A stretch of 64,000 nt of DNA. Origin: Erpobdella octoculata. Taxonomy: Eukaryota; Annelida; Clitellata; Hirudinida; Erpobdellidae. The position numbers were made by a program, and so were the translations under genes. Below the pieces are notes generated by a model. It saw only the letters and a list, made by a program, of their open reading frames with translations, did not search any database and had not been told where the DNA came from. Positions 1-12,286 of this stretch are shown here, piece after piece. Position 1 is the stretch's first letter, and every line of letters starts with the position of its first letter. The stretch covers positions 35,476,270-35,540,269 of the forward strand of contig OZ022238.1 of NCBI GenBank assembly GCA_963978895.1, written 5' to 3'.

Positions 1-302
1 TTTACGAATTATAAGTAAGTTTTATTCCAATTTACTCAAACTAACTTTGAACTAACTAAATCAACAATTCATATTATTTGCGACACTTTTTATTAATAAA
101 TTAATATCAACAACATAACATTGAAAATGTGGAATTGAGTGTGATTACGTCTAGCCTTAAGCCACGCCCCTCTTAGGCTGCTAGTCGACCTCTCGGTACT
201 ACTCTCATACTACCATTTAGAAATATGCGTACCAGTAGTACCGGTTTTTGGCCCGGAAGTAGCAGTACCGGTACCGGCAGAAAAAAACCATGCCGGCACC
301 GC

Positions 303-782
<480 letters not shown>

Positions 783-805
783 CTGAAATATAACTAAAAA
801 AATAC

Positions 806-2003
806 CCGAACTAGGACGCGTGCTGTTCTCCGTCGTCAAGCGAGCCAGACCATGTCTTTTCTCAGTAGTAAAGGAACTTGGGAAGTGCTCTTTCATTGGA
901 CGAAGAGAGCGGGGAGCATACTTATCAGTCGTTAACTCTATCATTTGTGGAGCAAATATTTCTGATTGAACATTTTTATCAAAAGAAGTTTTTTTGCTTG
1001 AAGAATTTATCTGTGCAAATGAAGTTCCATTTACAACAGTGTTGAGGCGCTCGAGTTCTTCTTCTAGCTCTTTCAATAAAATCTTCGTTGAATATTTTAT
1101 AGGGTCAGTAGCATTTAAACGGTTATCATTGCAGTGGCTTTTCAAATATTCACTATCACCTGTTGCCATCATACTGTTTAGGTTTGTTGTTTTTGGTATA
1201 TCACATGTATCTGCACTATCGGCTTTCGATATCGTTTCCTCAATCTTGTCTGAAACGGTTTTTTCGGGAATTAATTCGATCATATTTTTAGGAATTATTT
1301 TTTCAATTATTTCTGAGATTGGTTTTTCAGTTATTTTTGGAATGAATTCTTTTTCAACGCTCAAATTTTCATTGTCTGTGTTATTGCTTGTGGGGATGGA
1401 AACTTCTTTCGAAATTTGATCAGAAATCGTAACCGGAACCTTGAAAAATGCGCAGTGCTCAACTTCAGGGACTTCTGCAGAGACTTCCACTAAAAGTGGA
1501 CTTTGTATTAAAGTTATGTCTGCACAGTCGTTGGTTGGAATTAAAACCATTGTAATTTTTGTATCAATTTCTGTTGAGTTCAATGTTGTTGCTTCTGTTT
1601 CTTTTAAATTGCCTTCATTAATTTTATTGTGAGTAGAAGTTATCAACGGCGTGTCATTATAAACGTTTTCACTTGATGAATTATTTTCAGCACCAACTTG
1701 TGAACAAGTTTCAACGCTAACAAAGCTAGGATTTTCTTCGCATACACTCGATTTTTCTTCCACAACAAGGGTAATTGGTTGAACTTCGCATGGTTTCAGA
1801 ATCAAAAACTCGGGTTCAACTGAAGATGACGAGCAGTGAATAATGTTTTTACGATAAAAATGTGATGGTTTTGCATGATTGGTAGTGGTTTTTTGAAGAA
1901 GATTGAAGATTAACTCAGGGCACTCGAGAAGTATATTGTCCAATAGATTTTCAATTTCCACAGGATCAAAGTCCAGTTTTGTGAAAAAATTTGTAGCATC
2001 CAT
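806..2003 (-). CDS. Unrecognised protein, first coding exon
   Basis: A 1.2-kb open exon starts at ATG 2003 (MDATNFFTKLDFDPVEIENL) and reads about 399 codons to a likely donor (TCGG|GTATTT) at 806/805. The frame runs on only into intronic (AT)n sequence. The N-terminus is acidic and hydrophobic with FDPVEIENLLDNILLECPEL. The middle is Ser/Thr/Glu-rich with imperfect IPEK/IPKI/SEIIEKI repeats and looks disordered. A short predicted helix, LLKELEEELERLN, lies near residue 310. The next exon would lie left of the window. I do not recognise the family. Length, lack of stops and lack of transposon homology make a host exon likely; expression is unproven. Confidence 0.6.
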
Positions 2004-3020
2004 TTTTCAAACATTTATTTTATTATTTGCATTAAAAAATAGATTGACAATAAATCCTGGAAAATGTTTTGGCTGCTAAAAAGTCGAAAGCGAGCAAAGG
2101 TATAATGAGCAGCAACAGGCTTGCAACTGAAGTTTGCAGCTGTTTTAAATTGTAAACGGGTTGCGTTCAGTTTAGCACTAATCTGGAAAGTCACACCTTT
2201 CTACAAATAAACCGGTAAATAATATCTATTTTAACAATTCTGTATTAAAGCTTATAGTCCTTAACATCAGGAATTAAAAAAAAAAAACATTTATAAAAAA
2301 ATTATAGGAACATGTGCTATAAATTTAAGCTGAAGTTATAGTTTTATCGTATTTTAAAAACTGTTAAAAAGTATTTGGTTGATAAAATTTAGATTAGAAA
2401 CATTTTTATGATATTATGGTTTTTAACTTATAAATAAAATAATGATTTCGAAACGGGAGACGTTGAAAGACCCCATCAGAAAAGTCCTGGCACAGCATTC
2501 GATTTCGTCTTAACTATCTCAAAGCTGGTGAAAATTGTCCATGAGAGAAACCGGCTGCATATACTGATATTTTGAATTCTAGGTCAAAACCTAAAATTTT
2601 TCTCACACAACGACGCCTGCCTGCACAAGCATGAAAGACACAAAAAAGATGTATAAAATGAGTTTCTTGCAAGCGATGGAGAAAGTTTTATTGTGTTCAA
2701 ATTGGGGGTTGACAAAAATAGAAATTTTACCAAGCAACGGATAAAACTTATAAAAAGAAGCTTTTTGAAAAAATTAAATCATTATAAAAAAAGAGCTTTA
2801 AAGTTAAATAAAAGCAAAACTCTGCATCGGTAATTGCGAGCCAGTCCCAATTCTGGAAATGGAGGATGAAAAAAGACAACAGGGTTGAGACGTTGAATTT
2901 CCCTCAAGTCACCCAACGCTTTAAGAAAAAACAACCAAACAAAAAAAACGACTTCATTTAAAACCAGAAAAAAGCTTCATTAGCAGACTGAGTTCCAATA
3001 TCAATCGAATAGGACTTTGC
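2004..3020. other. Upstream and intergenic DNA, no gene seen
   Basis: AT-rich sequence upstream of the minus-strand exon ending at 806. It would contain that gene's 5' UTR and promoter, but no clear TATA box or initiator could be singled out. Homopolymer A runs are present at 2275 and 2925. No coding potential was recognised. Confidence 0.5.
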
Positions 3021-3889
3021 CAGCGACGGATCTAGAGTTTTCCGGTGGGGGGGATAATCTAACCAAAACTTGACACAGAATTGTTTTTAAAAGTTACAAA
3101 ACAAACAGTATGTACAAAGAAAACGTTTAAAACAGAAGTCAAATATATAGAATAAAAAATTAAAGTGTAACAAATTAATACAAAATTAATAATATTACCA
3201 AAAGAGCCGATTGGTAGACTTCAGTGCTTAATTAAATTAAGGATTAGAAAGCTTGAGATTTTATTGGAATCATATTTATTAAAATAAATTTAGGAGCCAC
3301 CTTGTATATAAAATGGAATTGACAGAAAATATTTAAAATATAAAAAATAAGATAACAATTTTAAATAAAATAAATATATGAAGTGAAGTAAAATATATAA
3401 AATAAAATCTAACCAAAATTTGATAAAAAATTCCGATAGATATAATTTGAACTCTAACATCAGGAACAGCTAACACAACAGAAGACAAAGGAAAAATTTT
3501 GGCTAATTCTCTAACCTCATTGACCATATATAAGTGCATCACTTATCTTTGGATTTTCCCTCTATCCTACAGATGTCAGATATGTCAGAACTTTATATGT
3601 GCGCATGTGCTGGTGTGCACTCTCGTTTCACGGTGTAGACCTGAACTTCTTAACATATATTAGAATGTTCATTGTGTAGCTGGTCAGTACTTTCCTATGT
3701 GTGCGTGTATCCCATAGGAATAGTAATGGGATATTAATTGCACGTTACTGGTGTTGATAAGCAATCTTGTGGAGCGACGAAGCGGGGGAACTTTTTAAAA
3801 AGAAACTTCTTTTTACAGCATATAAAATGTTTTTTGGTTATCTAGTGGGGGGGGGATTCATACCCCGCATCCCTACTGGTTCGTCGCTG
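3021..3889. mobile_element. Possible hAT-type MITE
   Basis: Begins CAGCGACGGATCTAGAG and ends with CGTCGCTG, giving an 8-bp terminal inverted repeat (CAGCGACG) followed by the G-run typical of hAT ends. Flanks (gactttgc and aatctggt) do not form an 8-bp duplication, so the limits are tentative. No transposase is encoded. Confidence 0.35.
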
Positions 3890-4196
3890 AATCTGGTGGG
3901 GCTTAAAAAAACATTTTAATAGCACATAAAAATTGTGTTCAGTAATCTGGTGGGGGGATGCTGGAATTTGCTTCTATCACTCGCTCGAAGAAAAGAGATC
4001 TCCAACTCGCGCCACGTGCTCCTTTATACGTATAGTAACTTGATCACATGACCACATGATACCGAGTTAAAAACGCAAATTAATCAAAAATCACTGTCCG
4101 TGTAGGTAATTCCATTGGTCATTGGTCATTTGTAAACAATCGCATATGAACTAACGGAAATTGCAGTTTGCGTGTGTAGCTTATCTGCTGGTTATT

Positions 4197-4905
4197 CAGG
4201 GGGGGGCAGGGGGGATTTTCAAAATTAAAATTTTTTTTACTTAGAATTTACTATATATTTTTTAAATTTTAACTTTACTCAACCTAGTGATGATTCAATC
4301 CGTATTGGAATCCTTCTGGCGTGTGTAGACAATTTGCCCCCTCCCTTGCTTTCCAAAATTTAAATTTTTTCAACCAAGAGTTTACTATAGAAATTCCTGG
4401 TGAGGAGATGCATTTCAGAAATTTTTCAAGTTCTTTTAAAAAAAACTGATAACCGGTGAGGGGTAGTCGTAAGTATTTTTCCAATTTTTTTCAAAGACTT
4501 TCACTTTCTTTTCCCAAAAAACTACAACCATTTTCCAAAAACCAGGTATTATACCCAAAAAAATATAAATTGATACTCTGGTGGGGGATGCATCTTTCCA
4601 CCCCTCCCTTACTTGTATTTACGTTTTATAGAGATATTAAAGGTAATGTGTGTGTGTGAAAGCATTCGCTTATCACATCCAAGCCGCCGGAGCAATCTGA
4701 ACAACATTTGATATGCAGGGAGACTTCATTGATGAAAAATTTTTGAAAAATTAAAAAGAAACTGTTATTTATTTGACGTTCCATTGGCAAAAAAGATGAA
4801 AACTAAGCAAAAAAACCCGGGCAACACCGGGTAACCCTTTCAGTAAGCTATACAATGGCCGGAAATTTTTGCCCATCCCTGTAAAATGCTGAATTTACGT
4901 CCCTT
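4197..4905 (+). mobile_element. Composite hAT-type MITE with Helitron-like core
   Basis: The 709-bp element is flanked by an exact 8-bp duplication, tggttatt (4189-4196 and 4906-4913), as expected for hAT transposition. It starts CAGGGGGGGGCAGGGG and ends TTTACGTCCCTT, a mutated CCCTG end. Inside, 4680-4870 resembles the 3' half of a Helitron: a segment AAGCCGCCGGAGCAATCTGA followed by the hairpin CCCGGGCAACACCGGG. Related copies are at about 11.1-12.3 kb (+) and 47.6-48.9 kb (-). It encodes nothing. Confidence 0.75.
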
Positions 4906-4938
4906 TGGTTATTGTAAAACAATAGACATGTATGTGTG

Positions 4939-5100
4939 CAGGGACGGATCCAGAATTTTGTTAAGGGGGCGCATCCATGAGTGCCCGCCCATAGGGGCAA
5001 GAAAAGTTCTCCCTCCTGAAAAATTGATAAAAAAATTGTATACCATTGTTTACAAATTTATTCGTGTATAATGGATTTGCCCCCTCATACAAAAATTTAG
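4939..5100 (+). mobile_element. hAT terminal fragment
   Basis: Starts CAGGGACGGATCCAGAATTT followed by a G-rich stretch, a typical hAT end. The sequence then passes into TTGCCCCCTCATAC, like the interior of the G-rich MITEs. The opposite terminus was not found, so this is a truncated copy. Confidence 0.35.
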
Positions 5101-5649
5101 AATGTAACTACCTAATAATGGTAAAAATGTGTGAGATATAAATAGAAATCCATCAATGTTTTATAGTTATGTAGCCTAGATGTTTAAAAAAGACAGGTCC
5201 TTTGCGCCGATCAAACTCTAGTGTTTAATAATGAAGATGAAGATACTAGAGTGATTAAAAAAAATATCTGAGGGTTATTAGTTAAGATCTGTGATTAAGA
5301 TTATGATAGAGATATCTGTGACCATAGTAGTGTGAGTAACAGTCGTCAATTTGAGAAAAGGGACTAAAAGTTGAAGTTATAGAAAAGGATCGTCCAGAAG
5401 TGGAAAAAGTTGCTTAATAATAGAATGAATAAATAATTCAATAACATCATTTAAATTGCTCCAGCGGTGTATTGATGAGATAAGCAAATACAAACAAGAA
5501 CAGATTCAGGAGATCCTCCCACTAGAGTTTGAACCAAAAAATTTTCCGAAAAGTCCTTGAAGTTTTTCTTTGGCAAAGTAGCTACGATTATCGGGCTTAT
5601 TATGATGAAAAAGTGTGTGTTCAAAATGTTTTGGAAAAGTACATACCTC

Positions 5650-5815
5650 TATCCTTCCATCCCATCCAACTACAGACCCATATCCAGCCTCACCACCATT
5701 TTAAAAGTACTCATCACATCACCTCATCCTGCAACTACACAAAACTACAATCAGCCTATAGTTTTGGTCACGGAAACAGCTCTACTCCACGTATTGATTC
5801 CATGCTACAAAACTG
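5650..5815 (+). pseudogene. LINE reverse transcriptase scrap
   Basis: Two overlapping frames carry pieces of the conserved CR1/L2-type reverse transcriptase block: SNYRPISSLTTI near 5665 and SAYSFGHGN / ETALLHVL near 5755-5800. Family members normally read NYRPIS...SAYR...TALL.V in one frame. It is frameshifted and only about 55 codons long, so it is a dead fragment. Confidence 0.5.
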
Positions 5816-5889
5816 TGGCAACTGTAGTAAGCCGCACACGGTATCTATAGGTGAGCGCTCCTTAGCTCGCCTAGGTCGCGCTAGCTAGT

Positions 5890-6427
5890 GGCAACATTTG
5901 CCCCTTTTCACCTTTTCACCTTGCGCGACCACTTCTTTAAAACTTTAAAAAACAACTTCAAAGTCTCCTGATAAAAAAAGCGTGGTCTTGACGACCACAA
6001 TTGGTGACCCCGACATTTCTCCTGACGTTTCTTTCCCCGACGTGAAGAATTCTGAACACCAGTGTAAGGGCTCAATCCGACGTGAAGAATCCTGAAGTCC
6101 CGACGTTTGTTTCTCCTACGTGAAGAATTCTCAAGTTCCGACGTTTCAACTCGACGTTTCAATCCCCAACTTTCGACAACTTTAGTTTTTTTACTTCAGC
6201 CTCGACATTCTTCAACTTCCGACGCCTTCAACTCCCGAAGTTCTTCGTTTCGACGTTCTTCTGACGTTGAACTTCCAACGTTCTTCAATTCCGACGTTTC
6301 CAACCAACGTTTTCTGCTCACAGACTGACTCGCGATCAATATGGCAACTGCCTCCAGCCAACCTCCCACCATTGCTGCAGTTTCAGTAAAGGCGCCTCCA
6401 TTCATTCCGTCAAACCCTGCCACGTGA
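5890..6427 (+). mobile_element. LTR-retrotransposon LTR end, leader and gag start
   Basis: The end of an LTR (about 5930-5990) is followed by TTGGTGACCCCGAC, a typical primer-binding-site-like junction. A leader rich in CGACGTT repeats follows, then a start codon at 6341. The 28-codon frame reads MATASSQPPTIAAVSVKAPP, like the N-terminus of metazoan Ty3/gypsy Gag, and stops at 6425-6427. The rest of gag and all of pol are missing. This unit is followed head-to-tail by a second copy. Confidence 0.6.
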
Positions 6428-7060
6428 TTTGTCCGCCATATTTATTAGTTAAGCCTCGACTTCCTTTCAACATTGTCGGCTCTTACAGAGTTGTTTATTT
6501 TAGTTGTTGGATCAGTTTTAATAAAACTTTAAAAACGACTTCAAAGTCTACTGATAAAGAAAGTGTGGTCTAGACAACCACAATTGGTGACCTCGACGTT
6601 TCAACCACAACGACGTTTCTTTCCTCCGACGTTTCTCAACCCGACGTGAAGAATCCTGAAGTCTCGACGTTTGTTTCCCTTACGTGAAGAATTCTCAAGT
6701 TCCGACGTTTCAACTCGACGTTTCAACTCCCAACTTTCGACAACTTTAGTTTTTCTTCAGCCTCGACATTCTTCAACTTCCGACAACTTTAGTTTTTCTT
6801 CAGCCTCGACATTTTTCAACTTTCGACAACTTTAGTTTTTCTTCAGCCTCGACATTCTTCAACTTCCGACACCTTCAACTCCCAAAGTTCTTTGTTTCGA
6901 CGTTCTTCCGACGTTGAACTCCCGAAGTTCTTCAATTTCGACGTTTCCAACCAACGTTTTCTGCTCACAGACTGACTTGCTGTCAATATGGCAACTGCCT
7001 CCAGCCAGCCTCCCACCATTGCTGCTGTTTCAGTAAAGGCGCCTCCATTCATTCCGAAAA
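6428..7060 (+). mobile_element. Second tandem copy of LTR, leader and gag start
   Basis: Repeats the preceding unit: LTR-like sequence with AATAAA near 6522, junction ATTGGTGACCTCGAC at about 6583, a CGACGTT-rich leader with an internal duplication (TCGACATTCTTCAACTT block, 6760-6870), and ATG at 6988 opening the same Gag start. Homology ends at about 7048 and the frame runs into unrelated AT-rich sequence. Confidence 0.55.
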
Positions 7061-7179
7061 TGCCTAATTTTATTCATAATGATGTAATTTTTTAAATAAA
7101 TATTGAAAAAGCTTATAATTTTACTGGTATTTGAATGTGGCCATATTGTCAATTTTCAGGTAATTTTTAGAAGTATGCA

Positions 7180-7732
7180 CAGGGGCGCAACTAGGGGGGG
7201 CTCAAGCTCCCCAGGCCAAATCGGAGGGCCCTGCAATTTTTCCAAATTCGATGAGTTTTTTTGGGGGGGTGCTACATTTATTTATAAACTTATTTTTTTT
7301 ACAGTTGCTTTAACTGGTTTGAGACTGAGTTTGACTATCTTCAGTTTGCAGTCTATATTTTCTATCATTAATAAATTCTTAAAGATACCAAAAAAGACTG
7401 CAGACTGAAGATAGTCACAAAAATTTTTCGCCTGCGGCGGTTTCTTTCTTTTTTTTAAATTTTAGCAACCCCCCCTCAGGCCTAATCGAAGAGCCCTGCA
7501 ATTTTTCTTTAGGTGGGGTGCTACATTTATTTATAAACTTATTTTTTTTACAATTGCTTTAACTGGTTTGAGACTGAGTTTGCAGTCTTTCTTTTCTTTC
7601 ATTAATAAATTATTAGAGATATAAAAAAGAGACTGCAGACTAAAGATAGTTAAAAAAAATTTTTGCCTGCGGCGGCCTTTTTCCACTTTTCACACTTGAG
7701 CCCCCCAGCATTTTCTGCTGGTTGCGCCCCTG
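7180..7732. mobile_element. hAT-type MITE with exact 8-bp TSD
   Basis: Terminal inverted repeats CAGGGGCGCAAC and GTTGCGCCCCTG bound 553 bp. An exact target duplication agtatgca occurs at 7172-7179 and 7733-7740. The interior is a tandem duplication of a roughly 230-bp block (GGGTGCTACATTTATTTATA occurs twice). Each block contains a hairpin; in the first, GACTATCTTCAGTTTGCAGT pairs with its near complement at about 7394-7415. No coding frame is present. Confidence 0.88.
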
Positions 7733-8082
7733 AGTATGCACGCTTAATATATATTTTTAGTTTAAACAATGTATACATTCAGGACCGAGAGAAAACGGGA
7801 TAAAAAAAGAGAAAGGGGATAAAAGGGAGGGGGAGTCTGCCTCCAGCAGCCAGGGGGAGATGGGCACCCCTGCCTACAGGGTGGGCCAAAAAAGTAAGAC
7901 GGATCCCTGTTTTGTAATCGATTTTTTGAACACTTCTACAAGTCCAATTGATTTGAAAATTTTCAAACATATGTATTTCAGCTAACAATGCAATATTGTA
8001 ATACTTTATTTAAAATACCCGATGACTTTATGTTTATTTTGCGTATTTGTTTGAGTTACTATTATTCTTATATTTTTGCTTT

Positions 8083-8175
8083 GAATTCTGTTCGAACGTA
8101 CGCTTTATGTTGTCCGAACGTTGTTAGTGGCCTACGGGTCCTTCTGTTGGAGAAATAAATAAATAAATAAAATAT
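8083..8175 (+). repeat. LINE 3' tail with (AAAT)n
   Basis: The sequence TTAGTGGCCTACGGGTCCTT followed by GGAGAAATAAATAAATAAAT has the form of a non-LTR retrotransposon 3' end with a tetranucleotide tail. No coding part precedes it, so it would be a heavily 5'-truncated insertion. Confidence 0.45.
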
Positions 8176-10022
8176 TTTGTGTAAATTTGAAATAATTATA
8201 TTTGATTGTATGAAACCGTCTCACTTAATTTGTTTTTCATAAATCTATATTTGTTTTGCTAATTCAACTGCACAAACTCTAATTATTGTGTTGAAGATGT
8301 CAAGCAAAAATCTTGAACTTCCAGCAAAAAAGTGCGCTGCAGCAACTTCATTAAGATTACGTCATTCTTTAAATCGGCACCCACTGAGCATTGAGAATAC
8401 AAAATTTCTAGCCAAACTTCAAACCCTGAACAACAAGAATAACAAGATTGTCATTTATCTACTGGTTCTATCGAATTCTCTACAAACGAAAATACATTTG
8501 AGTCGAACTTGACCAACAAAAATGTCAAATTTTCGTTTCAAACCTAACGCTCTTTGAATATTGCATTTGCGTGTACTGAGGTTGAAGTAGAGTTCATGTT
8601 CGTCATTCTATAGACTATAACAAGTTAAAATTAGGTTAAAGACATATCTTTTTAATAATTTTTTTGATTAGGAGATGTTGATGAACTGCGCGCATTAGCG
8701 AAAGAATTTTTTTTTATATAAGGGCACGATATCAATGTTATTTTGTATTGTATTTGCACGGAGATTGAATAGGAACATACACATTTCTTATGCTCAAAAA
8801 CGCAGTTTTCTTACAAAACACCCATTACTTGATTATAAATTTAAAATCTATACAAATATATAATATAAGACTCCCAATCACAAATAAATTTATCATCCCC
8901 CACCAGAAAATCCTGGGACCGTGCCTGGTCGTGTCTAAACTTCTCGAAAGGCTCGTGCTTTCCAGAGTTCTCACTCATCTCTGCTCCAACAACCTGTTTC
9001 CAGTTCTTCATTCCGCTTACCGCTCGTATCACTTGACGAGGACAGCTGTTCTCAAGGTCACATCAGATCACCTTCAGGCGCAGACGGGGGCATGTTCTCG
9101 CTTTTAGTTCTGCTCAATATGACAGCGGCATTGGACAACGTAGATCACGGCATACTGTTGCAACGACTCGAATCATCCTACGTGTTCAGCCAGGCCGTCA
9201 TCAACTGGTTTCGGTCGTACTTGACTGATCGTGTGTCAAGCATGGCGGCTTTAGATCTACAGCTGCATCTTTAGACCACAGCGTTCCATAGGGTTCAGTT
9301 CTGGGTTTGCTTTAATTTTCCTTATACACTGGGGAATATTGGACAAATCTTTGATTTCCATGGCCTCCAGTACCACCTTTATGCCGACGACACTCAGATT
9401 TTTGGACAATCCACTCCAGATCAAACAGCAGAGTTATCTGTAAAAATGTCGGCCTGCGTCGAGGACGTTGGTCGTTTGATGTTCAAGAACCGCTTACAAC
9501 TCAACCCAGACAAATCGGAAGTTTTGTGGTGTTCATCCAAACGTATTCTCCAACGGACTCCGGTCGATGCTCTCAAAATCTTCAATTCTTAGATCAAACC
9601 CTCTTCAAAAGTAAACAAACCTGGAAATATACATGGATTCTGATTTGTCGATGCGGTCACAGATCAACAGCATCATTCGCTCATGCTTCGCCATGCTTCT
9701 ACATATTCGAAATGTGAGTAGTCCTCTGCCGGCTGTCGTTAGAAAAGCTCTCGTGACCGCCCTCATCATGCCCAGGATTGATTATGGGAATTCCACTCTT
9801 GCGGGTTTGCCATAAAAAAAATCCTTCCCGGATCCAGTCCATCATCAATACCGCCGCCAAAATAATCTTAAATAGCTAGAAGTACGACCATGCAACTCTT
9901 CAAGAACTTCACTGGCTCCGCCTTTCGTGAAGGATAGAGTTTTAAGTTGCGTTGTTCGTGTTTAGGTGCATGCAAGGGAAGTGTCCGTCAAACCTGATCG
10001 GATGTATACAGCCAATCAGCGC

Positions 10023-10966
10023 CAGGTGCGCAGCCAGATATTTTTTCGAGGGGGGCCGGCGGGGAGAAACTTATTAGTAAGGAGTTTTACTGAGAATTTT
10101 ACGACCCACAAAATTCAAGGCTTAACCAAATTTTCAGCAATAATTAGCAATAACAAACAATAAAATATTCAATTTGGAACAGTAAATTACCCTACAATAT
10201 GAAATTCAGCCGACGTTTTTTCTGCGAAAAAATGTCGACGACGGTTTCTTTGTTAATGTTAAGGTCGCGATTGATGGTCATCTGGACAAGCCCATTCAGC
10301 CTTGTCTGACCCATTGTGATGCGCAGATAAGATTTGAGTCTGCGCATAGTTGAGAAGGATCTCTCGGCTGTCGCGGAAGAAAGGGGTAAGTGGTGAAGAG
10401 TTTCAACTGCGTATTTATCATCGTCTAGACGGAATCTTGACAATGTTGCAAAACATCAACTGCGGTATTTAACCGCTCTACCAATCGGACATTCGACTAG
10501 TTGGCTTTCCAGCGGAAGTATTCACCGGGAACAGCAGATGTGTGACCAAGGTCGCAGGCGTAGTACTCGAGTGTCTTCTCTAGGTCAATGAAGGATCCTT
10601 GGTCATGAAACTTTGGAAGCAGATGTTTTATCTGAATGGAAACTCACTCATATGGGGCAAATCGTTTTTTCAACTGGTTGACCATGATTTCGGTCGTGTC
10701 CAAAACAAGTTGGTCGGGTCGGGTCACAAAACATAAAACTAAAATAGTTCAGGCTGGGTCAGATTTTCTAGCGGGTCGGGTCTTCAAAATTGGATCCATG
10801 GACAACTCTGACCTTAACATTTTAGATAACTTAATAAATATTTAATTTGCAAAATAATAGTCAACTCAATTATGCTTCCAAATACAAGGGCACGCGCGTC
10901 ATTTCAAAATCAATATAGGCAAGCTTTTGAGGGGCCCGAGCCCCAGGGCCCCCTCTGACGGTGCCT
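10023..10966 (-). mobile_element. Internally deleted hAT transposon nested in a LINE
   Basis: Left end CAGGTGCGCAGCCAGA is followed by a G-run; the right end, read inward, is AGGCACCGTCAGAGG. Flanks atcagcgc (10015-10022) and atgagcgc (10967-10974) match at 7 of 8 positions, a hAT-type duplication. Removing the insert joins the LINE frame ...QPISA with IQGRQRLRSS... in phase. The element retains only the 3' part of a transposase gene on the minus strand. Confidence 0.75.
10192..10690 (-). pseudogene. hAT transposase C-terminus
   Basis: The 10443-10192 frame contains LPLSSATAERSFSTMRRLKS followed by TMGQTRLNGLVQM, the hAT dimerisation domain (hATC). Upstream, in shifted frames to about 10690, are LEYYACDLGHTSAVPGEYFR and SNVRLVERLNTAVDVL, which also fit ZMYM1-like hAT proteins. 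The N-terminal zinc finger and catalytic core are missing. Confidence 0.75.
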
Positions 10967-11109
10967 ATGAGCGCTATTCAGGGACGCCAGAGACTAAGAT
11001 CATCATCCACAAAAAATCTTTTGGTACCAGCCTCTTGGCGCAGGACGCTTGGTGACAGAGGTTTCAACGTTATCGGATCCAAGATTGGGAACAGCCTTCA
11101 GTCTATCAT

Positions 11110-12286
11110 CACTGGCGGATCCAAGGAGAAGCCAGTCCGCCATGGCCCCACCCTCATATCTTGTCAGTAGACTTTGGCCCTCCCTCCTCATCGGAACCAA
11201 ATTCAAAAATTAAAAGCCCATGAAAAAACAATCCAGGACACACTTTCAAAATGAAATGGTTTAAAAAAAAATTCATGCGTAAATAAATGTTTAAAATGCT
11301 AAATAATCATGCATTTTTCTTGTGTCTTTATCCAAAGTCTCCTATAAACTGGAAGGGAAATTTATAAAAATAAAACAAAACGTAGCAACGGCTCGTGAAA
11401 GCCAAAAGATAAGTATTTAAATAATGTTAAGCAAGAACGTCATTTCCAGCAAAAACTTTGGGGAGTAACATGTTGAAGGGGCCCAATTTAATATCATAAT
11501 GCTAAACTTTTCTTGTATAAATAACTAATGAACTGGGGGTAAGTGGGTTACTTTTCTAAAAAAATTCTAAAAACTTCCACATTTTATTATCAAAAAAGCT
11601 GATGACAGGGAAGGTAGTTGGAGGAGGGCCGTAGCCGTAAATTTTAAAGTGGAATTTTGCCCTCAACTCAGAAAAAATTGTTTTTATCCTCTATTTATGA
11701 AAGATATTAACATTATTCACTCCTTCATCTTCAAAGATTTCTTCAAAAATTGATTTGGATGATAGAATTTGACTTCCCCCCTAGGAGAGTCATTTCAAAA
11801 AAATCACGGATTGGGGGGAAGCAAACTGTTTTAAAAACCCACATAATTCAAAATTGAACCCTCTTAATGGCAACCCCTTCTTCCCAAAATAGCTGATGAG
11901 CGGTGGAGTAGGATATTCGTAGGTACTTTTCCAAAAATGTTTTAAAAAAAGATACACTTTCTTTTTTCAAAATAGCTGATGACCGAGAAGAGTAATTGTA
12001 AGTACTTTTCCGATTTTTTCAAAAAGTTCGTTGATATTTTTCAAAAAATATTTTTAAAAAATTTCAAGAGACCTTCCGCCTGGCCAAATGACGCCCCTAC
12101 TCCAAGGAAGTAAATTTAGCATTTTCCAAGAGAGGGCAAAATATTATAGCTTACTGACAGGGTTACCCGGTGTTGCCCGGGTTTTTTTGCTTAGATTTTT
12201 ACTCTTTTACGGGTCTGAAAACTGTACTAATATTTGTTATTTTGCATCAAACTTTGTCCCCTCAAAAGTTGGCTAGATCCGCCACC
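11110..12286. mobile_element. G-rich hAT-type element, composite family, nested in a LINE
   Basis: Left end CACTGGCGGATCCAAGG and right end (inward) TGGTGGCGGATCTAGCC fit a hAT terminal repeat. The interior shares with the 4197-4905 element the block GATGACCGAGAAGAGTAATT (about 11978) and the segment TTACCCGGTGTTGCCCGGG (12163-12181). LINE sequence lies on both sides. No clear 8-bp duplication is left, so the exact limits are uncertain. Confidence 0.55.

Noticed and set aside
7779..7988. Minus-strand 69-codon frame and a nearby TACAGGGTGGGCCAAAA mariner-like end
   Set aside because: No homology in the frame; the possible transposon end near 7876 has no partner within reach.
10690..10800. GGGTCGGGTC-rich stretch as a telomere-like or regulatory repeat
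   Set aside because: It lies inside the hAT insertion and resembles hAT subterminal sequence.
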